A stretch of 64,000 nucleotides of DNA from Streptomyces sp. NBC_01262 (GCF_036226365.1 NZ_CP108462.1:1922001-1986000); one strand, 5' to 3'. Numbered from the stretch's first letter, positions 17,850 through 26,593 are shown. Notes: generated by a model not told the origin, from the sequence alone. A program made the numbers and translations.

Positions 17850-18061
17850 TAGATGAGGCCGGCCCAGTAGTCGGGGAGTTCGTGGAAGATCAGGTCGTCT
17901 TCGTCGTCGAAGGTCATGTCCTGCCACTGGCCGTTGACGCGGGCGACCGCCTCCGCGAGGGGGATGCCGTAACGGGTCACCATCTCGTCGGCGATCTCGT
18001 CCAGGTATTCCGCGACCTGCGCGGGCAGGGGGTGCATCAGGTATTTGGTAGGTCCGGGCAT
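17750..18061 (-). CDS. Candidate immunity protein for the Rhs toxin
   Basis: 103 aa, acidic (clusters FDDEDDLIF and DPDADSSS), no signal peptide. The pattern of an ARVNGQWQ-like segment followed by HELPDYWAGLIYYGRDVPFW resembles a small Streptomyces protein family I have seen beside toxins, but I cannot name it. It starts one nucleotide after the stop of the Rhs toxin gene, exactly where the cognate immunity gene of a polymorphic toxin is expected. Acidity and position are the evidence; binding to the toxin is inference. Confidence 0.6.
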   Translation of the reverse strand: MPGPTKYLMHPLPAQVAEYLDEIADEMVTRYGIPLAEAVARVNGQWQDMTFDDEDDLIFHELPDYWAGLIYYGRDVPFWDPDADSSSWQPSPAPPADSPAWTL

Positions 18062-18062
18062 G

Positions 18063-21000
18063 TCAGGTGGCCGCCTGTAGTCCGCTGTTGAAGATCTTTG
18101 CCGCTTCCGGAGTGTAGATGGCGATCTGGTGGCCGCCGACCACCGAGGGCTTCCAGTTCATGAAGTCCTTGAGGTTCAGGAGCATGGGACCTTCGACGCT
18201 GTCGTAGCCGTGGTTCTTGTTGTTGCCGCGTCGGCTTTGGTAGAAGAAGTCGTCGAGTTCGTCGCTCTTGCCCGTGAACTTCTTGTTGTTCAGTTTGTCC
18301 AGTTCCGCCTTGTCGACGCGGTAGTGCAGGACGGCGGGGGTGTCGTTGTTCTGCTTGGCGATCCGGTTGGCCCATTTCTCGGCCTGGGTGCGGTTGTTGG
18401 TGGTGTAGAAACCGCCGGTGCCGAAGTCCATGTTGCGTCCGCTGAAGTTGGGGTTGATGCCGTTCTTGCGGATCGCGTCCGCGCCGGACTGCGTCGTGCC
18501 GTGGTAGAGGTCGACGTAGGGGGCGAGACCCAGCGGGTCGGTCATGCAGTGCGGGTTGTCGACGTACGCGACCGGGTTCGGCGCGGGGCTGAGGCCGAGG
18601 GGGTCCGGGGTGAGGTAGCGGGCGGTGGCGGGGTCGTAGTAGCGGTGGAAGTTGTAGTGGAGGCCGCTCTCGGCGTCGAAGTACTGGCCGGGGAAGCGCA
18701 GCGGGGTGTAGGCGGTGGAGTCGGTGCTCCACGTTGTCGCTCCCCAGAGGGTGGTGCGGGCGCGCCAGGTGATCTCGCCGGATTCGTCGACGAGTTCGGT
18801 GGGGGTGCCGACCAGATCGGTGACGATGGCGAAGAAGCGGCGGTCGATGTCGTCCTGACCGGAGTCCTGACCCGTGCCCTGACCGGCCTTGTGCTCGGTC
18901 TGGGCTATGGGGCGCAGGCCGTTGTAGTCCCAGGCGATCGAGATGGGTGAGGTGCCTTCGCCCCTGGTCGTGGTCTGTTCGGCGAGGGTGGCGCCGTCCC
19001 AGGTGAAGGTGGTCTCCTCGGCGACGGTGACGCCGTCGGCGGCGAGGCGGCGCTTTGCCGTGCGGCGGCCGAGGGGGTCGTAGAGGTAGGTCCAGGTCTC
19101 GCCGTCGGGGGTGGTGAGGCGGGTGAGGCGGTCGTCGGCGTCCCACTGGTAGGTCCAGGTCTCGGGGCCGTGGGAGAGGCGTTTGCGCTGGCGCAGGGTC
19201 ATGCGGCCGAGGGCGTCGTGTTCGTAGCGGACGTTGCCGGCGGAGGTGATGCGGGTGCCTTCGTAGCGGCGTTCGCCCCGGGTGTCGGCGAGGGGGAGGC
19301 GCTCGGGCCACTCGGCCGTCGACTGGTTGCCCGCCGCGTCGTAGGCGTAGCTCTCGGTCCAGTCGTGGGCGGTGACGGCGGTGACGCGGCCCATGGCGTC
19401 GAGTGTGTGCCGCTGGGGGCCGTGGACCGGGTCGTCGATGCCGGTGAGGTGGCCGTCGGGGCGGTAGGTGTACGTACGGTGCTGGCCGCCGGTGAGGCTT
19501 TGGGCGGTGAGGCGGCCGAGGGCGTCCCAGGTCTGGGTGATCTCGCAGGCGCCGAAGGAGCGGGCGGTCTCGCGGCCCGCCGCGTCACGGGTGAAGCGGA
19601 AGGCGCGCCCGGCGCTGGTTAGTTGCTCGATCTGGCCGGCGGCGTCGTACTCCCAGGTGGTGACGGCTCCGGAGGGGGTGGTGCGGCTGGTGCGGCGGCC
19701 GAGGATGTCGTGGGTGAAGCGCAGGACGCGGCCGTTGTGGGTCTCGGTCAGCAGTTGCCCGGTTGCCGGGTCGCGGGTGTACTCCAGGACGGTGTCGGGG
19801 TCGGCGGCCTGGACGAGGCGGCCGCCGTCGTCGTGGGCGTAGGTGGTGATCCGCCCGGCGGCGTCGCGCTCGGTGACGTTGCCGAGCGTGTCGTAAGTCA
19901 GGCGGATGACCTGGCCGAGGGCATCGGTGCGGGTGGTGAGCTGCCCGGCGGCGTCGTGGGTGTAGGCGAGGGTGCGGCCGTCGAAGTCGGTCTCGGTGGT
20001 GAGGCGGCCGAGCGGGTCGTACGCGTAGTCCCAGGTGAGGCCGGACGGGTCGGTGACGCGGGTGAGGCGCAGCTGGGCGTCGTGCTCGAACTCGTGGCGT
20101 ACGCCGTCGGGGCCGGTGCGGGCGCGCAGGGTGTCGAAGTGGCCGTACTCGAAGGCGGTGACGCCGCCCATGGCGTCGGTGTGGCTGACGCAGTTGCCCT
20201 CGCCGTCGAAGGTCCAGGAGCGGCGGGCGCCGTCGGGGTCGATGCGGCGGGTGACGTTGCCCTCGGCGTCCCGTACGACGTGGGTGGTCGCGCCGAGCGG
20301 GTCGGTGACGGCGATGACCTGGCCGAGTTCGTCGCGCTCGATGACGGTGACGGCGCCGAGCGGGTCGGTGAGGGCGACCGGCAGCCCGGCCTCGTCGCAG
20401 CGGATGCCGGAGGTCAGGCCGAGCGGGTCGGTGACGGAGACGGGACGGCCGCGGTCGTCGTAGGCGTAGCGGGTGACGGCTCCGCCGGGGGCGGTGAGGG
20501 AGACGCGGTTGCCCCGGGCGTCGAATTCCTGCTGCCAGAGGGTGCCGTCGGGGTCGGTGATGGCGACGGGCAGGCCGAGGTCGTTGTACTCGGCGGTGGA
20601 GCGCAGGCCGTCGGGGCGGGTGACGGCGGTGACGCGGCCCGCGTCGTCGTACTCGAAGGAGGTGGTGCGGCCCAGCGGGTCGATGACGGCGGTGAGGCGG
20701 TCGTGCTCGTCGTGCGGGGTGCGGGTGGTGTGGCCGAGCGGGTCGGTCTCGGCGACGACCCGCAGGCGCTCGCTGATCAGGTAGCGCGTGGTGTGGCCGT
20801 CGCCGGTGGTGGCGGTGGTGACGCGCAGGCCGGTGGCGGGGTCGGTGCCGTCGTAGGTGAAGCGCAGCGTGATGTGACCGGCCTCGCCGCCTTCGGCGAC
20901 GCAGCGGTCGAGGTGGTCGTACTGGTAGTCGTAGCGGCGGTCGTTGCTGTCGGTCCAGGAGGTGACGCGGGCCCGCTCGTCGTAGGTGAGGCTCAGCCGG

Positions 21001-21947
21001 ACGCCCGCCGGGCCGGTGACGCAGGTGAGGTGGCCGTCGGTGTAGGCGTAGCGCCGGATCTCCTGGCCGCCGAGGTTGAGGGCGGTGATCCTGCCGTCCT
21101 CGCTGACCAGCGTGAGGTGGTGGCCGGCGTGGTGGCGGATGTCGGTGGGGGCGCCGGTCCGCGGGTCGTGGTCGAAGGTGATCCAGTTGCCGTTGCGGTC
21201 GGATATCTCGTGCAGCAGCGCGAGTTGTTCCGGGTCGTGGGCGGCGGCGGTGAAGTGCCGGGTGTGGCCGGTGTCGGGGTCGTGGACGGCCCAGTCGCCG
21301 TCGGCGGTACGCGTGAGGGGCCAGCGCGGGCCGCTGTCGGGCAGTACGGGCCCGTCGCCGGGTTCCGGGGCCGCGTAGGAGAGCAGCAGGCCGCCCTCGG
21401 TGACCAGGACGACGCCCCGGTCGTCCAGTTCCAGGCGCTGGTCGGCGGTGGAGGACCAGGAGGGCCCGAACCAGCGGCCCACGCGGTAGCCGGACTCGAC
21501 GCGGCGGGTGAAGGCCAGGGGCAGGGCGCCGGGCAGGACGAGGTCGGTCTGCGGGAGGAACATCCGGCCGCTGGCCATGTCGACGGGGTCGCTGCCGCCG
21601 GAGTTGACGGAGTTGGGCGAGCGGGTGCTGTTGCTCGGGTGCAGGTCGTCGACCTGGGTGCGGGCGCGCTGCCCGCCGCCGCCCTTGCCGCCGCCGTTGC
21701 CGCCGTGCCCGCCGCCGCCTCCGGCGTGCGGGTCGCGGGGCATGTCGTTCTTGCCGCCGCCCTTGAGGATCTTGTCCAGCTCGGAGGCGTGTTTCGCGTC
21801 GGTCTCGGCGTGGTTGGCGGCGACCTTCTTCAGCCGTGTCCCGGTGCCGTGGTAGAGGTCCTTGACGGCCTTGCCGGCGTCCTGGCCGATGGTCTTGCCG
21901 AGCTTCTTGGCGCCGTCGTCCAGCGCCTGGGTGATCTTGTTCGTCAT
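18063..21947 (-). CDS. Rhs/YD-repeat polymorphic toxin with C-terminal ADP-ribosyltransferase-like (DUF3990-type) domain
   Basis: 1294 aa. Order: a helical, Lys/Ala-rich N terminus (~1-70), a Gly-rich linker, a DUF6531-like domain (DPVDMASGRMFLPQTDLVLPG), more than 20 YD/Rhs repeats forming a predicted shell (~220-1080), the core end marker DPLGLSPAPNPVAYVDNP then TDPLGLAP, and the toxin (~1145-1294). The toxin reads VDLYHGT, MDFGTGGFYTT, EKWANRIA and GGHQIAIYT, matching the DUF3990 group of ART-fold domains (His and Tyr of an H-Y-E/D-type site). It likely ADP-ribosylates a target in competing cells. Coupled to the WXG-like gene upstream (4-nt overlap) and the immunity candidate downstream. 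Confidence 0.88.
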   Translation of the reverse strand: MTNKITQALDDGAKKLGKTIGQDAGKAVKDLYHGTGTRLKKVAANHAETDAKHASELDKILKGGGKNDMPRDPHAGGGGGHGGNGGGKGGGGQRARTQVDDLHPSNSTRSPNSVNSGGSDPVDMASGRMFLPQTDLVLPGALPLAFTRRVESGYRVGRWFGPSWSSTADQRLELDDRGVVLVTEGGLLLSYAAPEPGDGPVLPDSGPRWPLTRTADGDWAVHDPDTGHTRHFTAAAHDPEQLALLHEISDRNGNWITFDHDPRTGAPTDIRHHAGHHLTLVSEDGRITALNLGGQEIRRYAYTDGHLTCVTGPAGVRLSLTYDERARVTSWTDSNDRRYDYQYDHLDRCVAEGGEAGHITLRFTYDGTDPATGLRVTTATTGDGHTTRYLISERLRVVAETDPLGHTTRTPHDEHDRLTAVIDPLGRTTSFEYDDAGRVTAVTRPDGLRSTAEYNDLGLPVAITDPDGTLWQQEFDARGNRVSLTAPGGAVTRYAYDDRGRPVSVTDPLGLTSGIRCDEAGLPVALTDPLGAVTVIERDELGQVIAVTDPLGATTHVVRDAEGNVTRRIDPDGARRSWTFDGEGNCVSHTDAMGGVTAFEYGHFDTLRARTGPDGVRHEFEHDAQLRLTRVTDPSGLTWDYAYDPLGRLTTETDFDGRTLAYTHDAAGQLTTRTDALGQVIRLTYDTLGNVTERDAAGRITTYAHDDGGRLVQAADPDTVLEYTRDPATGQLLTETHNGRVLRFTHDILGRRTSRTTPSGAVTTWEYDAAGQIEQLTSAGRAFRFTRDAAGRETARSFGACEITQTWDALGRLTAQSLTGGQHRTYTYRPDGHLTGIDDPVHGPQRHTLDAMGRVTAVTAHDWTESYAYDAAGNQSTAEWPERLPLADTRGERRYEGTRITSAGNVRYEHDALGRMTLRQRKRLSHGPETWTYQWDADDRLTRLTTPDGETWTYLYDPLGRRTAKRRLAADGVTVAEETTFTWDGATLAEQTTTRGEGTSPISIAWDYNGLRPIAQTEHKAGQGTGQDSGQDDIDRRFFAIVTDLVGTPTELVDESGEITWRARTTLWGATTWSTDSTAYTPLRFPGQYFDAESGLHYNFHRYYDPATARYLTPDPLGLSPAPNPVAYVDNPHCMTDPLGLAPYVDLYHGTTQSGADAIRKNGINPNFSGRNMDFGTGGFYTTNNRTQAEKWANRIAKQNNDTPAVLHYRVDKAELDKLNNKKFTGKSDELDDFFYQSRRGNNKNHGYDSVEGPMLLNLKDFMNWKPSVVGGHQIAIYTPEAAKIFNSGLQAAT

Positions 21948-22669
21948 GCGAAGGACACTCCGGACACCCGTGCCGTGAACTCGTCCGCGTGCGCGGCCAC
22001 CTTCTCCGCCTGCTGGTGCATCAGCTCGGCCCGCGCCTGCAACTCCTCCGGATGGACGGAGAATCCGCTGCCCACCCCGCTGTCGCCGCCGCCCGATCCC
22101 CCGGCTACGACTGCCCCGAACATCAGCCCGGTCACCGCCTTGCCGACGACATCGACCAGCGGGTTGATGGCGGCCTCGATCACCGCGCCGATGATGTGCT
22201 GCTCAAGCTGCTGTTCGAGGTAGTCGATGCACTTCTTCGCCGCCGCGATGATCAGCGCCTCGGCCGCCTCCGCCAGCCCGAAGGTCAGTACGGCGGCGGC
22301 CTGGTCGGCGACGAACGACACGGCCAGCCCGATGAGTTCGGCGATCGCCACGCCCTTCATGGTCACGATCACATCCGCCGCCACGTCCAGCGCGGTCGCC
22401 ACCGTGTGGCAGGCGGTGACCATCTCGGACATGTGGCCGGACGACAGCCGGTCCCACTTCTCCATCAGCGTGTCGTACGAGGCGCCCTGGTACACGTCGG
22501 CCATCTGCTTGACGTGCGCGGTGGAGTCCTGGTGGGTCTCGTCCAGTTTGGTCGCGAAGTCCCTTACGTGGCCGCCGAATTCGCGGACCTTGTCCTCATT
22601 CACGTCGGGCCAGTTGATGCCGATGAACTGGAGCAGGGACACCACTTCTTCTGGCAGCTCGATCGCCAT
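21944..22669 (-). CDS. WXG100-like protein encoded with the Rhs toxin
   Basis: 241 aa from ATG 22669. The N terminus (PEEVVSLLQFIGINWPDVNE) and the following long helices resemble the WXG100-like N-terminal domain of CpnT-type toxins and ESX-linked effectors. Hydrophobic segments at ~100-150 and ~170-190 could insert in a membrane, and a Gly/Ser linker precedes a last helix (~195-241). It overlaps the Rhs start by 4 nt, so it is made with the toxin and may serve as carrier or chaperone for type VII secretion. No secretion ATPase is in the window. Confidence 0.75.
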   Translation of the reverse strand: MAIELPEEVVSLLQFIGINWPDVNEDKVREFGGHVRDFATKLDETHQDSTAHVKQMADVYQGASYDTLMEKWDRLSSGHMSEMVTACHTVATALDVAADVIVTMKGVAIAELIGLAVSFVADQAAAVLTFGLAEAAEALIIAAAKKCIDYLEQQLEQHIIGAVIEAAINPLVDVVGKAVTGLMFGAVVAGGSGGGDSGVGSGFSVHPEELQARAELMHQQAEKVAAHADEFTARVSGVSFA

Positions 22670-22766
22670 GACACCTAACCCCGTACTGAACAACAGCTCA
22701 TATCGAATTCACAGAAGCATGCCTTCCGCCGGGTAATGGAATGGTCAATGAATGCTCTGGATACCC

Positions 22767-24074
22767 TCAGGAGGACGGGAGTTGACTTTCGGCCGCCTGC
22801 TTCAGCGCCGCCTCCAGGATCTCCGCGCCCTCCTCCGCCTCCGACACCGTCAGGGTCAGCGGGGGCGCGATGCGCAGGGCGTCTCCCGCCCGGCCGCCCT
22901 TGCCGATGAGGAGGCCGCCTTCGCGCGCGGCTTCGAGGACGAGGCCGGCGGTGGCGGCGTCGGTGAGCTCGATGCCGAGCATGAGGCCCCGGCCGCGTAC
23001 CTCGCGGACGGCGGGGTTGCCGGCGGCGATGGCTTCGAGGCGGGACCTCAGGAGGCCGCCGACGCGGCGGGCGTTGCCCTGGAGGTCGTGGTCGACGAGG
23101 TACTGGAGGTTGGCCAGGGCGCCGGCCGTGGTGATGGGGCTGCCGCCGAAGGTGGAGATGGAGTTGGCGGCAAGGCAGTTCATGACCTCGGCGCGGGCGA
23201 CGACCCCGCCCATGGAGAGCCCGTTTCCGATGCCCTTGGCGAAGGTGAGGATGTCGGGCGGTCCGGACGCGGCGTGCGCCTGCCAGCCCCAGAAGTGCTC
23301 GCCGGTGCGGCCCCAGCCCGTCTGGACCTCGTCGGTGATCCAGAGGATCCCGTGTCTGTCCAGCACCTCCTTGAAGGCGGCCAGCAGCCCGTCCGGGCCC
23401 GAGGTGAAGCCGCCGACGCCCTGGACGGGCTCGGCGATCAGCGCGGCGACCTGGCCGTTGGCCTGGCCGAGGATGTCTTCGAGGTCGGCGACACAGGCGG
23501 CGGTGAACTCGGCGTCGGACAGGTGGGCGTAGGGGCCGCGCGTACGGACGCCGCCGTGGACGTAGAGGGTCTGCAGCGGCGAGAGGCTGGTCGGGGACCA
23601 GGCGGTGTTGCCGGTGATGCCGATCGTGGTGAAGGAGCGGCCGTGGTAGCTGTTGCGCAGCGCGAGGATCTGGTTGGAGCGGCGGTATGTCGTGGCCAGC
23701 AGGAGCGCGGTGTCGTTTGCCTCGGTGCCCGAGGTGGTGAAGAAGACCCGGGCGTCGGGGATTCCGGACAGACGGGCGATGCGCTCTGCGAGGTCGACGG
23801 CCTGGCGGCTCAGGTAGAGGGTGCTCGTGTGCAGGATCTTCCCGGCCTGCTCGCGCACGGCCGCCGTGACCTCGGGGAGCGCGTGGGCGGTCATGGTGGT
23901 GAGGATGCCGCCGAAGAAGTCCAGGTAGCGGTTGCCCTGGGCGTCCCAGACATGGCGGCCCTCGCCATGGGTCAGCTCGATCGGCTGCCGGTAGTAGGTG
24001 GCGAGCCAGTCGGGCATGACGGCCCGGTGGCGGGCGTGCAGCGCGCTGTGGATGTTCTCCGTGACGGTGCCCAT
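22767..24074 (-). CDS. Class III aminotransferase, probably beta-alanine/alanine-glyoxylate type
   Basis: 435 aa PLP enzyme. The start ATG 24074 has AAGGAG five nt upstream. Landmarks are FTTSGTEANDTALLL, NSYHGRSFTTIG, LIAEPVQGVGGF, WITDEVQTGWGRTGEHFWG and the PLP-binding Lys in ILTFAKGIGNG. It is 47 nt downstream of the beta-ureidopropionase-type gene, so it probably transaminates beta-alanine or 3-aminoisobutyrate released in reductive pyrimidine breakdown. Other omega-amino acid substrates are possible. Confidence 0.88.
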   Translation of the reverse strand: MGTVTENIHSALHARHRAVMPDWLATYYRQPIELTHGEGRHVWDAQGNRYLDFFGGILTTMTAHALPEVTAAVREQAGKILHTSTLYLSRQAVDLAERIARLSGIPDARVFFTTSGTEANDTALLLATTYRRSNQILALRNSYHGRSFTTIGITGNTAWSPTSLSPLQTLYVHGGVRTRGPYAHLSDAEFTAACVADLEDILGQANGQVAALIAEPVQGVGGFTSGPDGLLAAFKEVLDRHGILWITDEVQTGWGRTGEHFWGWQAHAASGPPDILTFAKGIGNGLSMGGVVARAEVMNCLAANSISTFGGSPITTAGALANLQYLVDHDLQGNARRVGGLLRSRLEAIAAGNPAVREVRGRGLMLGIELTDAATAGLVLEAAREGGLLIGKGGRAGDALRIAPPLTLTVSEAEEGAEILEAALKQAAESQLPSS

Positions 24075-24121
24075 CGGTTCTCCTTCGCTGCGGGATTCGG
24101 GCCTTGCCGGGATTGGCAGCC

Positions 24122-24964
24122 CTACGCCTGCGTCAGCGGACCGTACGCGTCCGGGCGGCGGTCCCGGTAGAAGGCCCACTGCTGGCGGACCTCGGTGATC
24201 TTGTCGAAGTCGAGGTCGCGGACGACGAGCTCCTCGTCCTTGCCGGAGGCGGCCTCGCCGACGATCTGGCCGCGCGGGTCGACGAAGTAAGAGGTGCCGT
24301 AGAAGTCGTTGTCGCCGTACTCCTCCACGCCGACCCGGTTGATCGCGGCGATGAAGTACTCGTTCGCGACGGCGGCGGCGGGCTGCTCCAACTGCCAGAG
24401 GTAGGAGGACAGGCCGCGGTGGGTGGCGCTCGGGTTGTAGACGAGCTGGGCGCCGGCCAGGCCGAGGGCTCGCCAGCCCTCGGGGAAGTGGCGGTCGTAG
24501 CAGATGTAGACGCCGACCTTGCCGACGGCTGTGTCGAAGACGGGCCAGCCCAGGTTGCCGGGCTTGAAGTAGAACTTCTCCCAGAAGCCGTGGACCTGGG
24601 GGATGTGGTGCTTGCGGTACTTGCCCAGGAAGGTGCCGTCGGCGTCGATGACGGTGGCGGTGTTGTAGTAGAAGCCGTCCTGCTCGATCTCGTAGACGGG
24701 GACGACGATGACCATGCCGGTCTCGCGGGCGAGCGCCCGCATGCGCTGGACGGTGGGCCCGTCGGGGACGGGCTCGGCCCACTTGTAGTGCTCGGCGTCC
24801 TGCACCTGGCAGAAGTAGGGGGCGTTGAAGACCTCCTGGAAGCCGATGATCTTCGCGCCGTCGGCGGCGGCCACGCGGGCGTGCTGCTCGTGCTTGGCGA
24901 TCATGGACTCGGTGTCGCCGGTCCAGGTGGCCTGGACGAGCGCGGCGCGTACGACGTTGGGCAT
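24122..24964 (-). CDS. Nitrilase-superfamily amidohydrolase, probable beta-ureidopropionase
   Basis: 280 aa. The Glu-Lys-Cys triad is visible: Glu in IGFQEVFNAPYFC, Lys in LGKYRKHHIPQ and Cys in VYICYDRHFPEGWR. The motifs VHGFWEKFYFKPGN and NPSATHRGLSSYLW match N-carbamoyl-beta-alanine amidohydrolases, which hydrolyse N-carbamoyl-beta-alanine to beta-alanine, CO2 and ammonia. It is followed by the aminotransferase that would use beta-alanine. N-carbamoylputrescine amidase is a close alternative, but the operon context favours pyrimidines. Confidence 0.88.
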   Translation of the reverse strand: MPNVVRAALVQATWTGDTESMIAKHEQHARVAAADGAKIIGFQEVFNAPYFCQVQDAEHYKWAEPVPDGPTVQRMRALARETGMVIVVPVYEIEQDGFYYNTATVIDADGTFLGKYRKHHIPQVHGFWEKFYFKPGNLGWPVFDTAVGKVGVYICYDRHFPEGWRALGLAGAQLVYNPSATHRGLSSYLWQLEQPAAAVANEYFIAAINRVGVEEYGDNDFYGTSYFVDPRGQIVGEAASGKDEELVVRDLDFDKITEVRQQWAFYRDRRPDAYGPLTQA

Positions 24965-25024
24965 GAGCGGCTCAGCTCCTTAGTACGGGAGACCCCCGGA
25001 GGCCCAGGGAGCCCCTCCCCCACT

Positions 25025-25078
25025 GTGGCAATGCCGCGCCCGTTACTCCAGAGGACCGACCGACGGCGATCACATTTC
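25025..25078 (-). promoter_or_regulatory. Bipartite element upstream of nitrilase, shared with dihydropyrimidinase promoter
   Basis: GTGGCAATGCCGC (25025-25037) and CCGTTACTC (25040-25048) are followed by CGATCACATTTC (25067-25078). The first two blocks match the element at 13406-13429 at 20 of 25 positions over the whole 25-nt span; the last block matches at 11 of 12. It ends 61 nt before the nitrilase start. The distal block overlaps the 3' end of the 25070-26464 gene. Confidence 0.55.
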
Positions 25079-26464
25079 GCGGTCCGGGAGACCCGCACGG
25101 CGCAAAGCGGCGGCGACATCCCGGCGGCGGGAGCCGGAATGCAGGCCGGCGGCGTCCAGGAGCGGGCCGGCCAGTTCGCGGCGTTCGTAGACGATTTCGG
25201 CGGCGTCCTCCGGGGTGCGGGCGCGGACGACGGCGACCAGGAGGGTGACGGCCTCGGAGCGGTGGCCGGTGTCGACCAGGGCGGCGGCGGTGAGGGCGAC
25301 GTCGGCGGCGGGGCGGGCGGCGGCCTGGTTGAGCAGGGTGCGGCAGTCGTCCTGGCGGCCGGCCTCGGCCAGCGCGGCGGCAGCGGCTGCGAGGCGGGGC
25401 GGGTTCTGCGCGGCGACCTCCCACAGGAGGGTCCCGACGTCGGCGGCCAGGCCGCTCTGCTCCATCGCGGAGGCCAGCAGCGGCAGTTGCTCTGCCGGGG
25501 CGGCGGCGGCCTCGCTCATCAGGACGTACACCTCGCCGCTGCGGCCGCCCCGGCGCAGCTCACCGAGCCGGGCGGCGGTCTGCTGGGCCGCCACGCGGTG
25601 CGCCTGCCGCTCCTGGACCACCCGGGCCTCGGCGGCGGCACGCCGCTCCTCCTTGCGCCCGCCCGTGGCCGCGGGCGCCCCGGCGAAGCGGGCACCGCGC
25701 GCCACGGGTGCGGCGGGGGCGTCGGGCTCCGTGGGAGCCTCCCCCGGGGTCTGCGTCTCGGGCGCCCCCGCGAAGCGCGCGCCGCCGTAGCGGGCGCCGC
25801 CGCGCGAGCGCTCCCGCTTCGTGCGGCGCGCCGGTTCCGGCTCGGGCTCGGGATCCGGCTGAGCGGCGGGTACGGCGGCGGGTGCCGCTTCGGCGCGTGG
25901 GGCGGGGACCCGGAGGGACGGGGCCGGGGCCTGGGCGGCGCTCGGGAGGGCGGGCAGCTCCGGGAGGGCGTCGAGCCGGCCCTGCAGCTCCAGGCAGCGG
26001 GCGGTGGCCCGCTCACGGTCGTCCCGGGCCCAGGCCAGGTCGTTGGGGTCGGCGGTGCCCTGCTGGACCGCGCGGGCGGTGTCGCGCTCGTGCAGCATCG
26101 CGTACTGCCGTTCGCGCTGCATCGCGTCCAGCCGCGCGCGCAGCGTCCGTTCGGCGCCGGGCGCCGCGTCGAGTTCGGCCACCGCGGCCGTGTAGAGCCG
26201 CTCCGCCAGCGCCAGGCCCTCCCCGGAGACCGGTCTGCCGTGCAGGGCGGCCACATCGTGGAGGACGGCCAGCAGCACGTCCCAGGGCGTCACGTCGGCG
26301 CCGTCGAGATACGCCTGTACGCCCTCCGGGTCGCGGGCGGCGAAGACTCCGTACCAGCCGGGCGTGTCGCCCACCGCGGAAACGAGCGAGCGGAAGTAGA
26401 GCGTGAACTCCGCCACCGCACCGCCTGTGGCATCGCCCAGTCCCGCGCGCGCCCTGCGCTCCAC
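25070..26464 (-). CDS. Unrecognised Ala/Pro-rich protein
   Basis: 464 aa, no signal peptide or membrane helix. Residues ~1-120 form a helical domain (FTLYFRSLVSAVGDTPGWYG), ~120-160 a likely coiled coil, and ~170-260 a Pro/Ala/Glu-rich disordered linker carrying GARFAGAP twice and a near copy. The C-terminal ~180 residues are helical repeats that look TPR/HEAT-like (LLASAMEQSGLAADVGTLLW; LLNQAAARPAADVALTAAAL). I do not recognise a family, and it has no obvious link to its neighbours. Confidence 0.65.
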   Translation of the reverse strand: MERRARAGLGDATGGAVAEFTLYFRSLVSAVGDTPGWYGVFAARDPEGVQAYLDGADVTPWDVLLAVLHDVAALHGRPVSGEGLALAERLYTAAVAELDAAPGAERTLRARLDAMQRERQYAMLHERDTARAVQQGTADPNDLAWARDDRERATARCLELQGRLDALPELPALPSAAQAPAPSLRVPAPRAEAAPAAVPAAQPDPEPEPEPARRTKRERSRGGARYGGARFAGAPETQTPGEAPTEPDAPAAPVARGARFAGAPAATGGRKEERRAAAEARVVQERQAHRVAAQQTAARLGELRRGGRSGEVYVLMSEAAAAPAEQLPLLASAMEQSGLAADVGTLLWEVAAQNPPRLAAAAAALAEAGRQDDCRTLLNQAAARPAADVALTAAALVDTGHRSEAVTLLVAVVRARTPEDAAEIVYERRELAGPLLDAAGLHSGSRRRDVAAALRRAGLPDREM

Positions 26465-26593
26465 GGTCGCTCCTCCCTGTCCGCCGCGCGAGGGCGGCGG
26501 AAGCGTGTGGTCCGCCCTGCATTCGACACCAGTGGTGTTACGGAGTGGCTACGGGGAGTTTTCAGTAGGGGCACGGTGCCGACGGGCCGAACG

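Noticed and set aside
19000..21300. Regular spaced repeats as a possible CRISPR array
   Set aside because: The units are degenerate codons of YD repeats with no constant repeat or unique spacers.
21640..21740. CCG/CCGCC-rich tract resembling a simple repeat
   Set aside because: It encodes the Gly-rich linker of the Rhs protein on the minus strand, so it is explained by coding.
19623..22223. An 866-codon plus-strand open frame
   Set aside because: It is antisense to the Rhs repeat region, and its regular pattern mirrors the YD repeats.
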